This document shows, piece after piece, positions 1 to 6,010 of a DNA stretch of 8,416 nt. The notes under the pieces are model-generated. The model saw nothing but the letters and a program-made list of their open reading frames with translations. It searched no databases and was not told the DNA's origin. The position numbers were made by a program, and so were the translations under genes. Position 1 is the first letter of the stretch. Every line of letters begins with the position of its first letter. This stretch comes from CALXCT01 sp964422185 (GTDB taxonomy: Bacteria > Bacillota > Clostridia > Oscillospirales > Oscillospiraceae): NCBI GenBank assembly GCA_964422185.1, contig CAYRAG010000062.1, forward strand, positions 1 to 8,416. The letters are read 5' to 3'.

Positions 1-12
1 TTTTATAAAAAA

Positions 13-58
13 CAGCGCGGGAAAACCCACCATCTGTGATGGTGGGATGAAAGCGCTG
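13..58. repeat. Left-end nested hairpin of the IS element
   Basis: The inner stem CCCACCAT (26-33) pairs with ATGGTGGG (39-46) around a 5-nt loop. An outer stem CAGCGC (13-18) pairs with GCGCTG (53-58). This fits the subterminal hairpin recognised by a Y1 transposase. Read on the minus strand, the outer stem is followed directly by six T (complement of 7-12), so it could also act as an intrinsic terminator for transcripts running leftwards. Confidence 0.6.
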
Positions 59-82
59 AACACTGACATATGAGCCAGCGCC

Positions 83-125
83 TGTAGCCATAACTGAACT
101 TTACGGCTACATTTTAAAATTTTTT
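83..125 (+). terminator. Terminator-like hairpin in the IS left end
   Basis: TGTAGCC (83-89) pairs with GGCTACA (105-111) across a 15-nt loop, followed by TTTT, AAAA and a run of six T (120-125). It lies upstream of the tnpB promoter, so it may shield the element from read-through, or it may be part of the element's end structure. The stem is short and the loop long, so the call is weak. Confidence 0.35.
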
Positions 126-217
126 CCTCATATTCCGATACTTTTTTCCGAGTTTCACATCTACGACAGCTGCGCTAAAAATATATGAGATAATATGCGG
201 AATCTCGACTATAATTG

Positions 218-246
218 TTGCATATCTGGCCAGTCCGTGCTATAAT
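218..246 (+). promoter_or_regulatory. Sigma-A-type promoter of tnpB
   Basis: TTGCAT (218-223) and a perfect TATAAT (241-246) are separated by exactly 17 bp. The predicted start near 253 leaves a leader of about 25 nt before the ATG at 278. The promoter looks intact although the gene it drives is broken. Confidence 0.7.
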
Positions 247-277
247 ATAATATGTCTCGGAGCAGGGGAGCCTGTAG

Positions 278-1290
278 ATGAAAAGAAAGGATGTGCAGAC
301 CATGATGTTGACGATGCAACTTGGCCTGTTGCCCACGAATGCGCAAAAGGAGATTCTTGAGCAAACGACGCATTGCTTCATCAGTACCATAAATGAACTT
401 CTGGACTGTGCGATTGCCGTGGACGATATGCCTGTGCTGTCCTCCCGTGACATGCGCGGAGTTCAACTCCCGTCCGCCTTGAAAGACCAGGCCGCCAGGG
501 AGGCAATGTCCATATGGAAAAAGACGAATCAAAAGATCGTTGAGGTGGGGAAAGAAAACCGCCGTCTGGAGCAGTGGTACAAAGAGAAACTCGCCAACGG
601 GGAGGATGCCAGAGAGCCTGAATATCAGACAGTAAAGTACCCCGTTCTCAGGAAGCCCGCCGCGATATGGGATAACCAGAGCTACGGCTTCAAAGAGAAT
701 AAATACCTCAGCATCCCCGTGCTGGAGGATGGCAGAACCACCAGAATCCAGGTGAAAATCAATCTCAGCGGCGGTTGTGATCCGGAGGAAATTTTCAATA
801 CGCTGAATTCCGTGAAACTCGGGACGCTCCGCATCACCAAAAAGAACGGGAAGTATGTAGCTCAGATTGCGTACAGTTCCACCAGTCCGCTGGAAGAAAA
901 AGACTATGTCCCTTAAGACGGCCCTGTAATGGGCGTTGATTTGGGTATTAAATGCCCTGCCGTATCGGTGGACAGCAACGGGAACAGTAAACCTTAAATT
1001 CACAGCAAAGTAGCACTACACAGTATGCTTTGCTGTTCGAAGCAAAAGAAATCCAATAAAAATCAGGTTTCCATTGCATTTTGTATCAGCCTGCGGCGGG
1101 CATCCGTGTAGAAACAGTTGACCCCGCCTGTACAGGTCAGACCTGTCCGATCTGTGGCAGGAGGAATAAGGCAAAGGATCGAACCTATCGATGTTCCGCA
1201 TGTGGCGTTAAAGGCCACCGCGATCTGGTTGGCGCAATCAATATAAGAGGTGCCCAGCCTGGGACAGCCGGCCGGCGGTCTTCCCGCTGA
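278..1290 (+). pseudogene. tnpB: tnpB pseudogene (RNA-guided nuclease of IS200/IS605), nonsense, deletion and frameshift
   Basis: TnpB is the omegaRNA-guided RuvC-like nuclease of IS200/IS605 elements. The ATG at 278 has a GGGGAG Shine-Dalgarno 7 nt upstream. The first 212 codons resemble a TnpB N-terminal domain and end at TAA (914-916). The same frame then continues with VMGVDLGIKCPAVSVDSNG, the RuvC-I motif (catalytic Asp codon 938-940), until a second stop at 995-997. Homology resumes in another frame from about 1081 with AGIRVETVDPA, a four-Cys zinc ribbon (CPIC then CSAC, codons at 1144, 1153, 1192 and 1201) and HRDLVGAINI (RuvC-III Asp codon 1222-1224), ending at TGA 1288-1290. Roughly 100 residues including the RuvC-II Glu are missing between 998 and 1080. 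Three independent lesions make an active nuclease very unlikely. Confidence 0.9.
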
Positions 1291-1506
1291 GGCTGTCTGC
1301 ACGGGGGTTGCCGCCCGGCAGCGGCAGACCGGCCCCGTGAGGGCTCATGACATAGCCCCGGCCCGCATGTAGCAATCATACGGGCCAGAACCAGGCCTGT
1401 GTACGAATACCCGCGCCGATTGCTCGCCGGGAACAGACGAACTCCAATGAGCCTGGAATCCCACGATGTTTCATCGGGGGAGAATGTCAAACAGATGCGG
1501 CGTCCT
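1291..1506 (+). ncRNA. Putative omegaRNA (reRNA) scaffold plus 16-nt guide
   Basis: TnpB omegaRNAs are known to come from the 3' end of tnpB through the right end, with a guide of about 16 nt taken from flanking DNA. Here the 200 bases after the tnpB stop hold several stems: GTCTGC/GCAGAC (1295/1324), GGGCT/AGCCC (1341/1354) and GGCCCG/CGGGCC (1360/1381). There is also a 7-nt long-range pairing GGCTCAT (1342-1348) with ATGAGCC (1447-1453), a possible pseudoknot, then the right-end hairpin. The guide would begin at 1491. Family, position and structure agree; expression and exact 5' end are unknown, and the RNA may start inside tnpB. Confidence 0.55.
1456..1490 (+). repeat. IS right end: GAAT, hairpin, TCAA
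   Basis: GAAT (1456-1459) lies at the foot of a 9-bp stem (1460-1468 with 1472-1480, one A-G mismatch, TTT loop). TCAA (1487-1490) ends exactly 10 nt after the stem. In IS608 the right guide GAAT and right cleavage site TCAA have this arrangement, so the transposon should end after 1490. Confidence 0.75.
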
Positions 1507-1638
1507 CTTTTTGTGCGCTTTGGCGCATGACCGCGCCCCGCGTGCATGGCAGGACACAATCCGATGCGCGGGAGACCCGCGGATGGATATCCCGGGCGGT
1601 TCCGGCGCGAACAGAACAGAATCGGGGGTGGATGCGCG

Positions 1639-1869
1639 ATGACCCGGGAAGAGATTGTTGCCATCATGCAGCGCAGCGTGGAGCAGCGGGTTCGGGTGCG
1701 GGAGACAGACGGTCTGGAGTGGACCGGCGTCGTGGACGAGTACGAGAGCGACTACGACAACGAAGACAACGACGATGTGCCGGATCACTCGATTCTCGCG
1801 ACGAGAGACGACGGCTGCGGCGTGCTGGTCTACGCGGAAGAGATAGAGCACATCGAGATCCTGGAGTGA
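1639..1869 (+). CDS. Small acidic protein of unknown function (76 aa)
   Basis: I do not recognise the family with certainty. The ATG at 1639 is chosen over an upstream in-frame ATG at 1546 because GGGGGTGG lies 7 nt before it, whereas 1546 has no Shine-Dalgarno and the 31 extra residues are Arg-rich, unlike the body. The protein starts with a short helix-like segment (MTREEIVAIMQRSVEQ), then alternating beta-like strands RVRVRETDG, WTGVVDEYESD and GCGVLVYAEEIEHIEIL, with a strongly acidic stretch (DYDNEDNDD, about residues 38-46). The pattern (a short N-terminal helix, then about five strands with DG and G turns) recalls small Sm-like or SH3-like barrels, but that is only inference. There is no signal peptide, so it is probably cytoplasmic. 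It is monocistronic, with a strong terminator 6 bp after the stop. I see no clear promoter upstream; read-through from the IS is possible. Confidence 0.75.
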   Translation: MTREEIVAIMQRSVEQRVRVRETDGLEWTGVVDEYESDYDNEDNDDVPDHSILATRDDGCGVLVYAEEIEHIEILE

Positions 1870-1874
1870 GGGCG

Positions 1875-1904
1875 GCGCCGGGGACTTCCCGGCGCTCCTT
1901 TTTT
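1875..1904 (+). terminator. Intrinsic terminator of the 76-aa gene
   Basis: GCGCCGGG (1875-1882) pairs perfectly with CCCGGCGC (1888-1895) over a 5-nt loop, followed by TCC and six T. It begins 6 bp after the TGA, which supports the small gene being real. Confidence 0.92.
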
Positions 1905-2070
1905 CTGCCCGGCGGCTCCGTCTGCCCCGGAATCTGTCCGTCAGGCGGAACGCCGCCGTTCCGGGAGAATTCGAAATGGATGCCAGGCCTTTTGCGCGTC
2001 CAGGGCCGGCGATCCGCGCCATCCACCAGGCGCCGCCGCTTCGGCCGGGCCGTACCCGGAGGCGGAAGAT
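1905..2070. other. Intergenic stretch between convergent genes
   Basis: No credible gene. It contains a weak inverted repeat CCCGGAA (1926-1932) / TTCCGGG (1959-1965) enclosing a smaller GGCG/CGCC stem. Open frames crossing it are Arg- and Pro-rich and lack ribosome sites. Confidence 0.6.
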
Positions 2071-2113
2071 CACAATTCCCGCCCCGTCCTCTCCGGACGG
2101 GGCGGGAATTGTG
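2071..2113 (-). terminator. 19-bp perfect hairpin after the GH3 gene
   Basis: Bases 2071-2089 pair without mismatch with 2095-2113 around a 5-nt loop, about 40 bp past the GH3 stop codon. Position suggests a terminator or 3'-end stabiliser for the minus-strand gene. Neither side has a clear T run (TTT on the plus side only), so it is not a canonical intrinsic terminator. Confidence 0.6.
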
Positions 2114-2152
2114 TTTCGCTCTTGCGCCCTTTGCGGAAAGGGCTATATCAGG

Positions 2153-5100
2153 TCACAGATTGCAGTACCGCATAAGGATGGCGGCCATCTGAGCGCGGGT
2201 GGAAGTGCCCTGGGGCGCGAGCTGGTTATCGCCCACGCCGCCGATGATGCCCTGATCCACCGCCCAGCTCATGGCGTCCACCGCGCCGGCGGGCACCTGG
2301 GAGGCGTCGGCAAAGTCCAGTGTTCCGCTGGCCTCCGGGCTGCCGGCAAAGCGGTAGAGCATGAGAATCATCTCCTGGCGGCTCAGGAGGCCCTCAGGAT
2401 CCGCCCCGTCGCTGATGCCCCTGGATTTTGCCCAGTCCACGGCGTTGGAGTACCAGGTCTGGCCGCCCTCGGCGCGCACGCCGTCCATATTCGCCAGGAC
2501 GGTGAGGAACATGGCGCGGTTGATGTTCACATTGGGGTCAAAGCGGCCGCCGCCCACGCCCTCCATCAGACCCTCGGAGTGGGCGTACGCCACGGCACTG
2601 TAGAACCAGTCGGTGCTCTTCACATCGGTGTACGGGGTCATGGATTCCGCCACCACCACGGCCTGGGTGTCCGTGACGCTGACGCCGTCCCTGGACGCGG
2701 TGACCGAGACGGTGCAGACGCCGTTGCCCGCGGCGGATATGATGCCGTCCGCGCCCACCGCCGCCACGGCGGGATTGCTGGAGGAGTAGGAGAGGGTCAC
2801 ATCACCGGGGATGTCATGATACAGCGTGTCGTTGACCAGAGAGACGGAGACGGAGGTCTTCGCGCTCTCTCCGGGCTCCAGGATAAAGGCATCCGGGGTG
2901 AGGGTGACATGTTTCAGGTTGGGCGTGATGTCCCCGGTGACGGAGAGGTTCATCTCGCAGCCCGGGATCGCGCTCTCGCAGTCGGAGCCAAGGTAGAACC
3001 GGTAGGAGCCGGTCTCCAGGGTGAAGCGGTCGCCGGCCTCGTCCCACACGGACAGGTCGAACATCTCCACGGGAATGCTGGCGGTGACCGTCTGCCCGGC
3101 GGGCACAAAGACTTTCGTAAAGCCGGCCAGCTGTTTATCTGCCCGGTTGGGCCGCACGGCGTTGGGCCCCACCGCGTAGACCTGGAGGACATCGTAGGCG
3201 TCCACGGCACTGGTGTTCTTCACCCGGACGGTGAAAGTCAGCGTGTCGTCGCCGGTGACGCCGGCGGTCTTGCTGGCATGGAAGCCGGAGTAGTCAAAGG
3301 TGGCGTAGCTGAGGCCGTACCCGAAAGGATAGGACACATCGCCGGTGAAGTACATGTAGGTGCGGCCGTAGCTGCCGTCGCCGGGGTAGATACCGTAGTC
3401 GTGCTGGAGTTCGCCCAGTTGGCGGTCGTCCGCGTACCAGGTGGTGGTCAGGCGGCCGGAGGGGCTCGTCTTGCCAAAGAGCACATTGGCCAGGGCGGCG
3501 CCCTGTTTCTCGCCCAGGTAGGAGGCCCACAGCAGCGCGTCGGCGTCCTTTGCCCAGTCCACATCCGAGATGGACTGCGTGTGCAGCGCCACAATCAGGT
3601 TCGCGCAGCTGCCGACCAGCTGCACGCCCAGCTCCTCCTGGCCGCGGGGCAGCGCCAGGCTCTGGCGGTCGCTGCCCTCGCCAGCGTCAGCCCCGGACTC
3701 CATCATGGTGATGCGGGTGGCGGGGATGTAGATGGTGAGGGTCTTCTCGTCCGTGAAGATGCGGTTCCACCTCTGCCCGCCCTGGCCGTCGTCCGGTAGG
3801 GAGACCTTTCCGGTATCCGGATCTTCCGTGAGCACTATGGACTCCACCTGCACCTTTGTGCCGTTGGCCTGATTGTACTCCTCCACGGCGCCCCGGATGC
3901 CGTCCACAAAGGAGACGCTCACGCCGTTTTCATCGCGCCAGGTGTTGTTGGATTTGTAGTCGGAGTAGAGCAGCTCCTCAATGTACTGGCCCACCACGGC
4001 AATGGTGGTGTAGTCGCCGATGTCGGCGGGCAGGAAATTGTCTTTGTTCTCCAGCAGGACAATGGCCTGTTCGGCCACCTCTTCGGCCAGATCCTGGTGC
4101 GCCATGATGAAGCTGGCCACGGACTGGTAGCCATCGGTGTAGTCGCTGGCGCGGTCAAACTCGCCGGTGGCGAACCGGGTGGTGAAGATATCAAGCAGCG
4201 CCTCGTCCAGATCGGACTCGGCAATCAGCCCTTTCTGCACCGCCTGCACCATGTAGTACTGATATGCGTTGCCGGTGGGCGTCACGCCGGGCTTCAGATC
4301 CAGATCCACGCCGGCGTGCACCGTGGTGGCGATGCCGTCCAGCATGTCCTGCACATTCGCTTTCGCCAGGCCGGTGTCGTCCTCATCGCCGCCGTCCAGC
4401 ACGGGGAACGCACTGCGGTCGGCGCGGTCGGGCTCCGTGGCGTTCGTGCCGTTGGCGCCGTAGTTGTTGTTCACATTCTCCACGCCGGTGTTGTCGGAGA
4501 TCACCCAGCCGTCGAAGCCCCAGGTCTGCTCCAGAATCTCGGTGAGCAGCACATAGTTGGCATGGCAGGGGATGCCGTTGATGGCGTTGTAGGCGGCCAT
4601 GACGATGGCGGGATCCGCCTGCTCGATCATGGTCTCAAAATGGCGCAGGTAGTACTCCCGCATCTCCGCCTCGCTCATGTTGGAGGATCCGTTGGATCGG
4701 GTGAGCTCCGCGTTGTTGGCAGCGAAGTGCTTCACGCAGGCCAGAGCTTTCAGGTACTCGCTGCTGTCGTCCAGATCGCCCTGGAAACCCTGGACAAACG
4801 AGGAGGCCATGGATCCGGAGAGCAGCGGGTCTTCCGTGAAGCTGTCTCCCGTGCGGCCCCAGCGCGGGTCGCGGGCCAGGTTCACGGAGGGGCCCCAGTG
4901 AGACAGGCCCTTGTTGGAGGTGTTGTAGAACGCCCGGGCCTCGTCGCCGATGGCGTCGGCCATCTCGCCGATCAGGCCGGGATTCCAGGTCGATCCCTGG
5001 GCGAGGGTGGAGGAGAACGCGGTGGCCGAGGACTGCGCGTCGCCCGCCTCATTCCCGTACCACAGGGAGATGTTGGCGATTCCGTTCAGGTTCTCGCCGG

Positions 5101-5365
5101 GGTACCAGTACTCCGCCACACCCAGTCGGGGAATGGCGGGCGCGGGATGGGAGCCCATCTGGGATGCCTTTTCCTCCAGCGTCATATGGGAGATCAGATC
5201 CGCGGCCCGCTCCTCATCGCTCAGGCTGGTGTCCCAGTAGGCATACTGTCTGGCGCTGCCGGAAATTTTGCTCTCGTCCACCGGAACCCGGGCGAACACC
5301 GGCTGCACCAGGATGGCGGCTGCCAGACTCAGGCAGAGCGCCATCTTCCAAACATGCTTTTTCAT
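2153..5365 (-). CDS. Secreted GH3-family glycosidase with Big-like and three SLH domains (1070 aa)
   Basis: Glycoside hydrolase family 3 retaining exo-enzyme, probably beta-glucosidase- or xylosidase-like; substrate not readable. The ATG at 5365 is chosen over 5407 because AGGAAGGGA precedes it and MKKHVWKMALCLSLAAAILV is a signal peptide (cleavage near VFA-RVP, residue 26). Domains: GH3 barrel about 45-400 with KHFAANN (212-218) and WVISDN, Asp291 the expected nucleophile; GH3 C-terminal domain about 430-640 with GEGSDR, Glu563 the likely acid/base, and a GKTSPSGRL motif; fibronectin-III-like domain about 705-790; Big-like domain about 817-907; three SLH repeats about 911-1070 that should hold it on the cell wall. 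The usual SDW/SDY is SDN here. Length far exceeds plain GH3 enzymes because of the anchor. Single-gene unit with its own promoter; no sugar transporter or regulator is visible nearby. Confidence 0.93.
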   Translation of the reverse strand: MKKHVWKMALCLSLAAAILVQPVFARVPVDESKISGSARQYAYWDTSLSDEERAADLISHMTLEEKASQMGSHPAPAIPRLGVAEYWYPGENLNGIANISLWYGNEAGDAQSSATAFSSTLAQGSTWNPGLIGEMADAIGDEARAFYNTSNKGLSHWGPSVNLARDPRWGRTGDSFTEDPLLSGSMASSFVQGFQGDLDDSSEYLKALACVKHFAANNAELTRSNGSSNMSEAEMREYYLRHFETMIEQADPAIVMAAYNAINGIPCHANYVLLTEILEQTWGFDGWVISDNTGVENVNNNYGANGTNATEPDRADRSAFPVLDGGDEDDTGLAKANVQDMLDGIATTVHAGVDLDLKPGVTPTGNAYQYYMVQAVQKGLIAESDLDEALLDIFTTRFATGEFDRASDYTDGYQSVASFIMAHQDLAEEVAEQAIVLLENKDNFLPADIGDYTTIAVVGQYIEELLYSDYKSNNTWRDENGVSVSFVDGIRGAVEEYNQANGTKVQVESIVLTEDPDTGKVSLPDDGQGGQRWNRIFTDEKTLTIYIPATRITMMESGADAGEGSDRQSLALPRGQEELGVQLVGSCANLIVALHTQSISDVDWAKDADALLWASYLGEKQGAALANVLFGKTSPSGRLTTTWYADDRQLGELQHDYGIYPGDGSYGRTYMYFTGDVSYPFGYGLSYATFDYSGFHASKTAGVTGDDTLTFTVRVKNTSAVDAYDVLQVYAVGPNAVRPNRADKQLAGFTKVFVPAGQTVTASIPVEMFDLSVWDEAGDRFTLETGSYRFYLGSDCESAIPGCEMNLSVTGDITPNLKHVTLTPDAFILEPGESAKTSVSVSLVNDTLYHDIPGDVTLSYSSSNPAVAAVGADGIISAAGNGVCTVSVTASRDGVSVTDTQAVVVAESMTPYTDVKSTDWFYSAVAYAHSEGLMEGVGGGRFDPNVNINRAMFLTVLANMDGVRAEGGQTWYSNAVDWAKSRGISDGADPEGLLSRQEMILMLYRFAGSPEASGTLDFADASQVPAGAVDAMSWAVDQGIIGGVGDNQLAPQGTSTRAQMAAILMRYCNL

Positions 5366-5593
5366 ACTGTCCCTTCCTTTCTCTTTCCTTTTTCCAGGCG
5401 TCCGCACGGGTGCGCTGTCTCCCGCCGCGGTTTCCCTGGGAGAAACCGATTCACCGCCGCGTCGGCGGTCTGTGCCGGGAACTCCCTGTGTCCCAGCCGG
5501 AATCCGGGGATGGCATCCGCGCCGGTTCCCGGCCGCACGGGTGTCCTCCCTCCGGGTCTCTAATTAATTAATTAAATTAACTAATTAATTGCG
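5366..5593 (-). promoter_or_regulatory. Long 5' leader of the GH3 gene
   Basis: The predicted transcript has about 228 untranslated nucleotides. They include hairpins ACCGCCG/CGGCGGT (5453-5459 with 5463-5469) and CGGTTTC/GAAACCG (5428-5434 with 5442-5448), and a purine-rich stretch leading to the ribosome site (about 5371-5396 in complement). No riboswitch consensus that I know is recognisable, and there is no terminator within it. Confidence 0.5.
5561..5590. repeat. 30-bp A/T island of TAAT/TTAA repeats
   Basis: Except for a single C at 5581, this 30-base tract is pure A/T, built from overlapping TAAT/ATTA units, inside strongly GC-rich DNA. It falls at about +4 to +33 of the predicted GH3 transcript, a position suited to an operator (repressor roadblock) or an unstructured, AT-rich 5' end. 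No regulator can be named. Confidence 0.55.
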
Positions 5594-5599
5594 TTTGTC

Positions 5600-5628
5600 A
5601 TTCTAACCCCAGTTCCCGGCCTTGGCAA
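5600..5628 (-). promoter_or_regulatory. Promoter of the GH3 gene
   Basis: On the minus strand TTGCCA (5623-5628) and TAGAAT (5600-5605) are 17 bp apart, close to the sigma-A consensus. Predicted start is near 5593. Confidence 0.75.
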
Positions 5629-5640
5629 GCACAAAATGAC

Positions 5641-5681
5641 CAAAGTTTGCCGGGGATTCTTGCACAGGATGCACAAACTTT
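5641..5681. promoter_or_regulatory. Inverted repeat upstream of the GH3 promoter
   Basis: AAAGTTTG (5642-5649) and CAAACTTT (5674-5681) are a perfect 8-bp inverted repeat, centred about 69 bp upstream of the predicted start. Between them lies TTGCACA-GGA-TGCACAA, two copies of TGCACA. The placement upstream of -35 suits an activator site. Function is inferred only from position and symmetry. Confidence 0.4.
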
Positions 5682-5774
5682 TTCCACCCGCCCGGTACCC
5701 GCGCCGGGGCGCCGTGCGGGCGAGTGAGATCCGGACGGCGCGGATCCGGGACAGCCTGATTTTTCCCGGAACGC

Positions 5775-5814
5775 AAAAACCGCCCGCAGCCTGGAAAGGC
5801 CGCAGGCGATTTTA
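5775..5814 (-). terminator. Intrinsic terminator, probably of the DUF1847/solute-binding-protein operon
   Basis: An 11-bp stem (5781-5791 with 5798-5808, two G-U wobbles depending on strand) has a 6-nt loop. On the minus strand it is followed by five T (complement of 5775-5779), on the plus strand by ATTTT. It lies about 200 bp beyond the stop of the solute-binding-protein gene and could work in both directions. Confidence 0.7.
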
Positions 5815-5886
5815 GATCCTGATTCCTGTGCGCCCTGTCCGGATCCGCCACGGGACTCCTGTTCCCGGACACGGGTTTGCCTGTCC

Positions 5887-5917
5887 GTTCCCGCTCCCGC
5901 ACGGTGCGGGAGCGAAC
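5887..5917. repeat. Strong hairpin in the 3' region of the operon
   Basis: CGCTCCCGC (5892-5900) pairs with GCGGGAGCG (5906-5914) with a 5-nt loop, extended by GTT/AAC at the base after a CC bulge. No T run follows, so it may stabilise the operon's 3' end. Confidence 0.5.
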
Positions 5918-6010
5918 CAGGATGGAGTGCGGGAACCAGCGGGTGAACTGCTGCCACGGGGACACCCAGGCGCTACGCCCGGCGCGATCCGCTGTCCGGG
6001 CCGGGCGGCA

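Larger units (their letters stand above)
7..1490 (+). mobile_element. Decayed IS200/IS605-family (tnpB-only) element
   Basis: Boundaries are inferred from both ends. On the left, TTTAT (2-6) would be the cleavage site and TnpB-adjacent motif, and a perfect 8-bp hairpin starts 19 nt further in, at 26. On the right, a hairpin (1460-1480) is preceded immediately by GAAT and followed 10 nt later by TCAA (1487-1490). GAAT/TCAA and the 19/10-nt spacings are those known for IS608-type single-strand transposition. The element carries only a tnpB remnant and no tnpA, so any movement would need a transposase in trans. Its left 280 bases are far more AT-rich than the rest of the window, which fits acquisition. 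The IS family assignment is strong; the exact left boundary is less certain because almost no left flank is visible. Confidence 0.68.
5682..6010. other. Intergenic region between the solute-binding-protein gene and the GH3 promoter
   Basis: No supported gene. It holds a terminator (5775-5814), a second strong hairpin (5887-5917) and an inverted pair GATCCGGAC (5728-5736) / GTCCGGATC (5837-5845) flanking the terminator. Open frames here are Arg/Pro/Gly-rich shadows. In particular there is no permease or ATPase gene following the solute-binding protein. Confidence 0.7.

Noticed and set aside
48..61. CcpA cre-like sequence TGAAAGCGCTGAAC
   Set aside because: It matches only part of the cre consensus (the terminal CA is displaced), and the central GCGCT is explained by the outer stem of the IS left-end hairpin.
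209..1003. 264-codon minus-strand frame opposite tnpB
   Set aside because: The plus strand carries a promoter, Shine-Dalgarno and TnpB motifs; the minus frame has no motif and is a shadow.
1..1500. CRISPR array or Cas12 locus
   Set aside because: The RuvC/zinc-ribbon remnant could recall Cas12f, but there are no regularly spaced repeats and the IS200/IS605 ends explain the region.
1546..1638. N-terminal extension of the 76-aa gene from the ATG at 1546
   Set aside because: No Shine-Dalgarno upstream, and the added 31 residues are Arg/Gly-rich and unlike the rest of the protein.
1976..3799. 607-codon open frame on the plus strand
   Set aside because: It lies antisense to the GH3 gene and runs through the intergenic hairpin. 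Its His/Gly/Val/Ala-rich composition is that expected from the complement of GC-rich codons, there is no ribosome site, and the opposite strand has clear GH3 and SLH motifs.
4097..5563. 488-codon open frame on the plus strand
   Set aside because: Antisense to the GH3 N-terminal half and leader; same compositional artefact and no recognisable domain.
5598..5965. Minus-strand 119-120-codon frames in the intergenic region
   Set aside because: They overlap each other, the terminator and the GH3 promoter, have Arg/Pro/Gly-rich content and no conserved motif.
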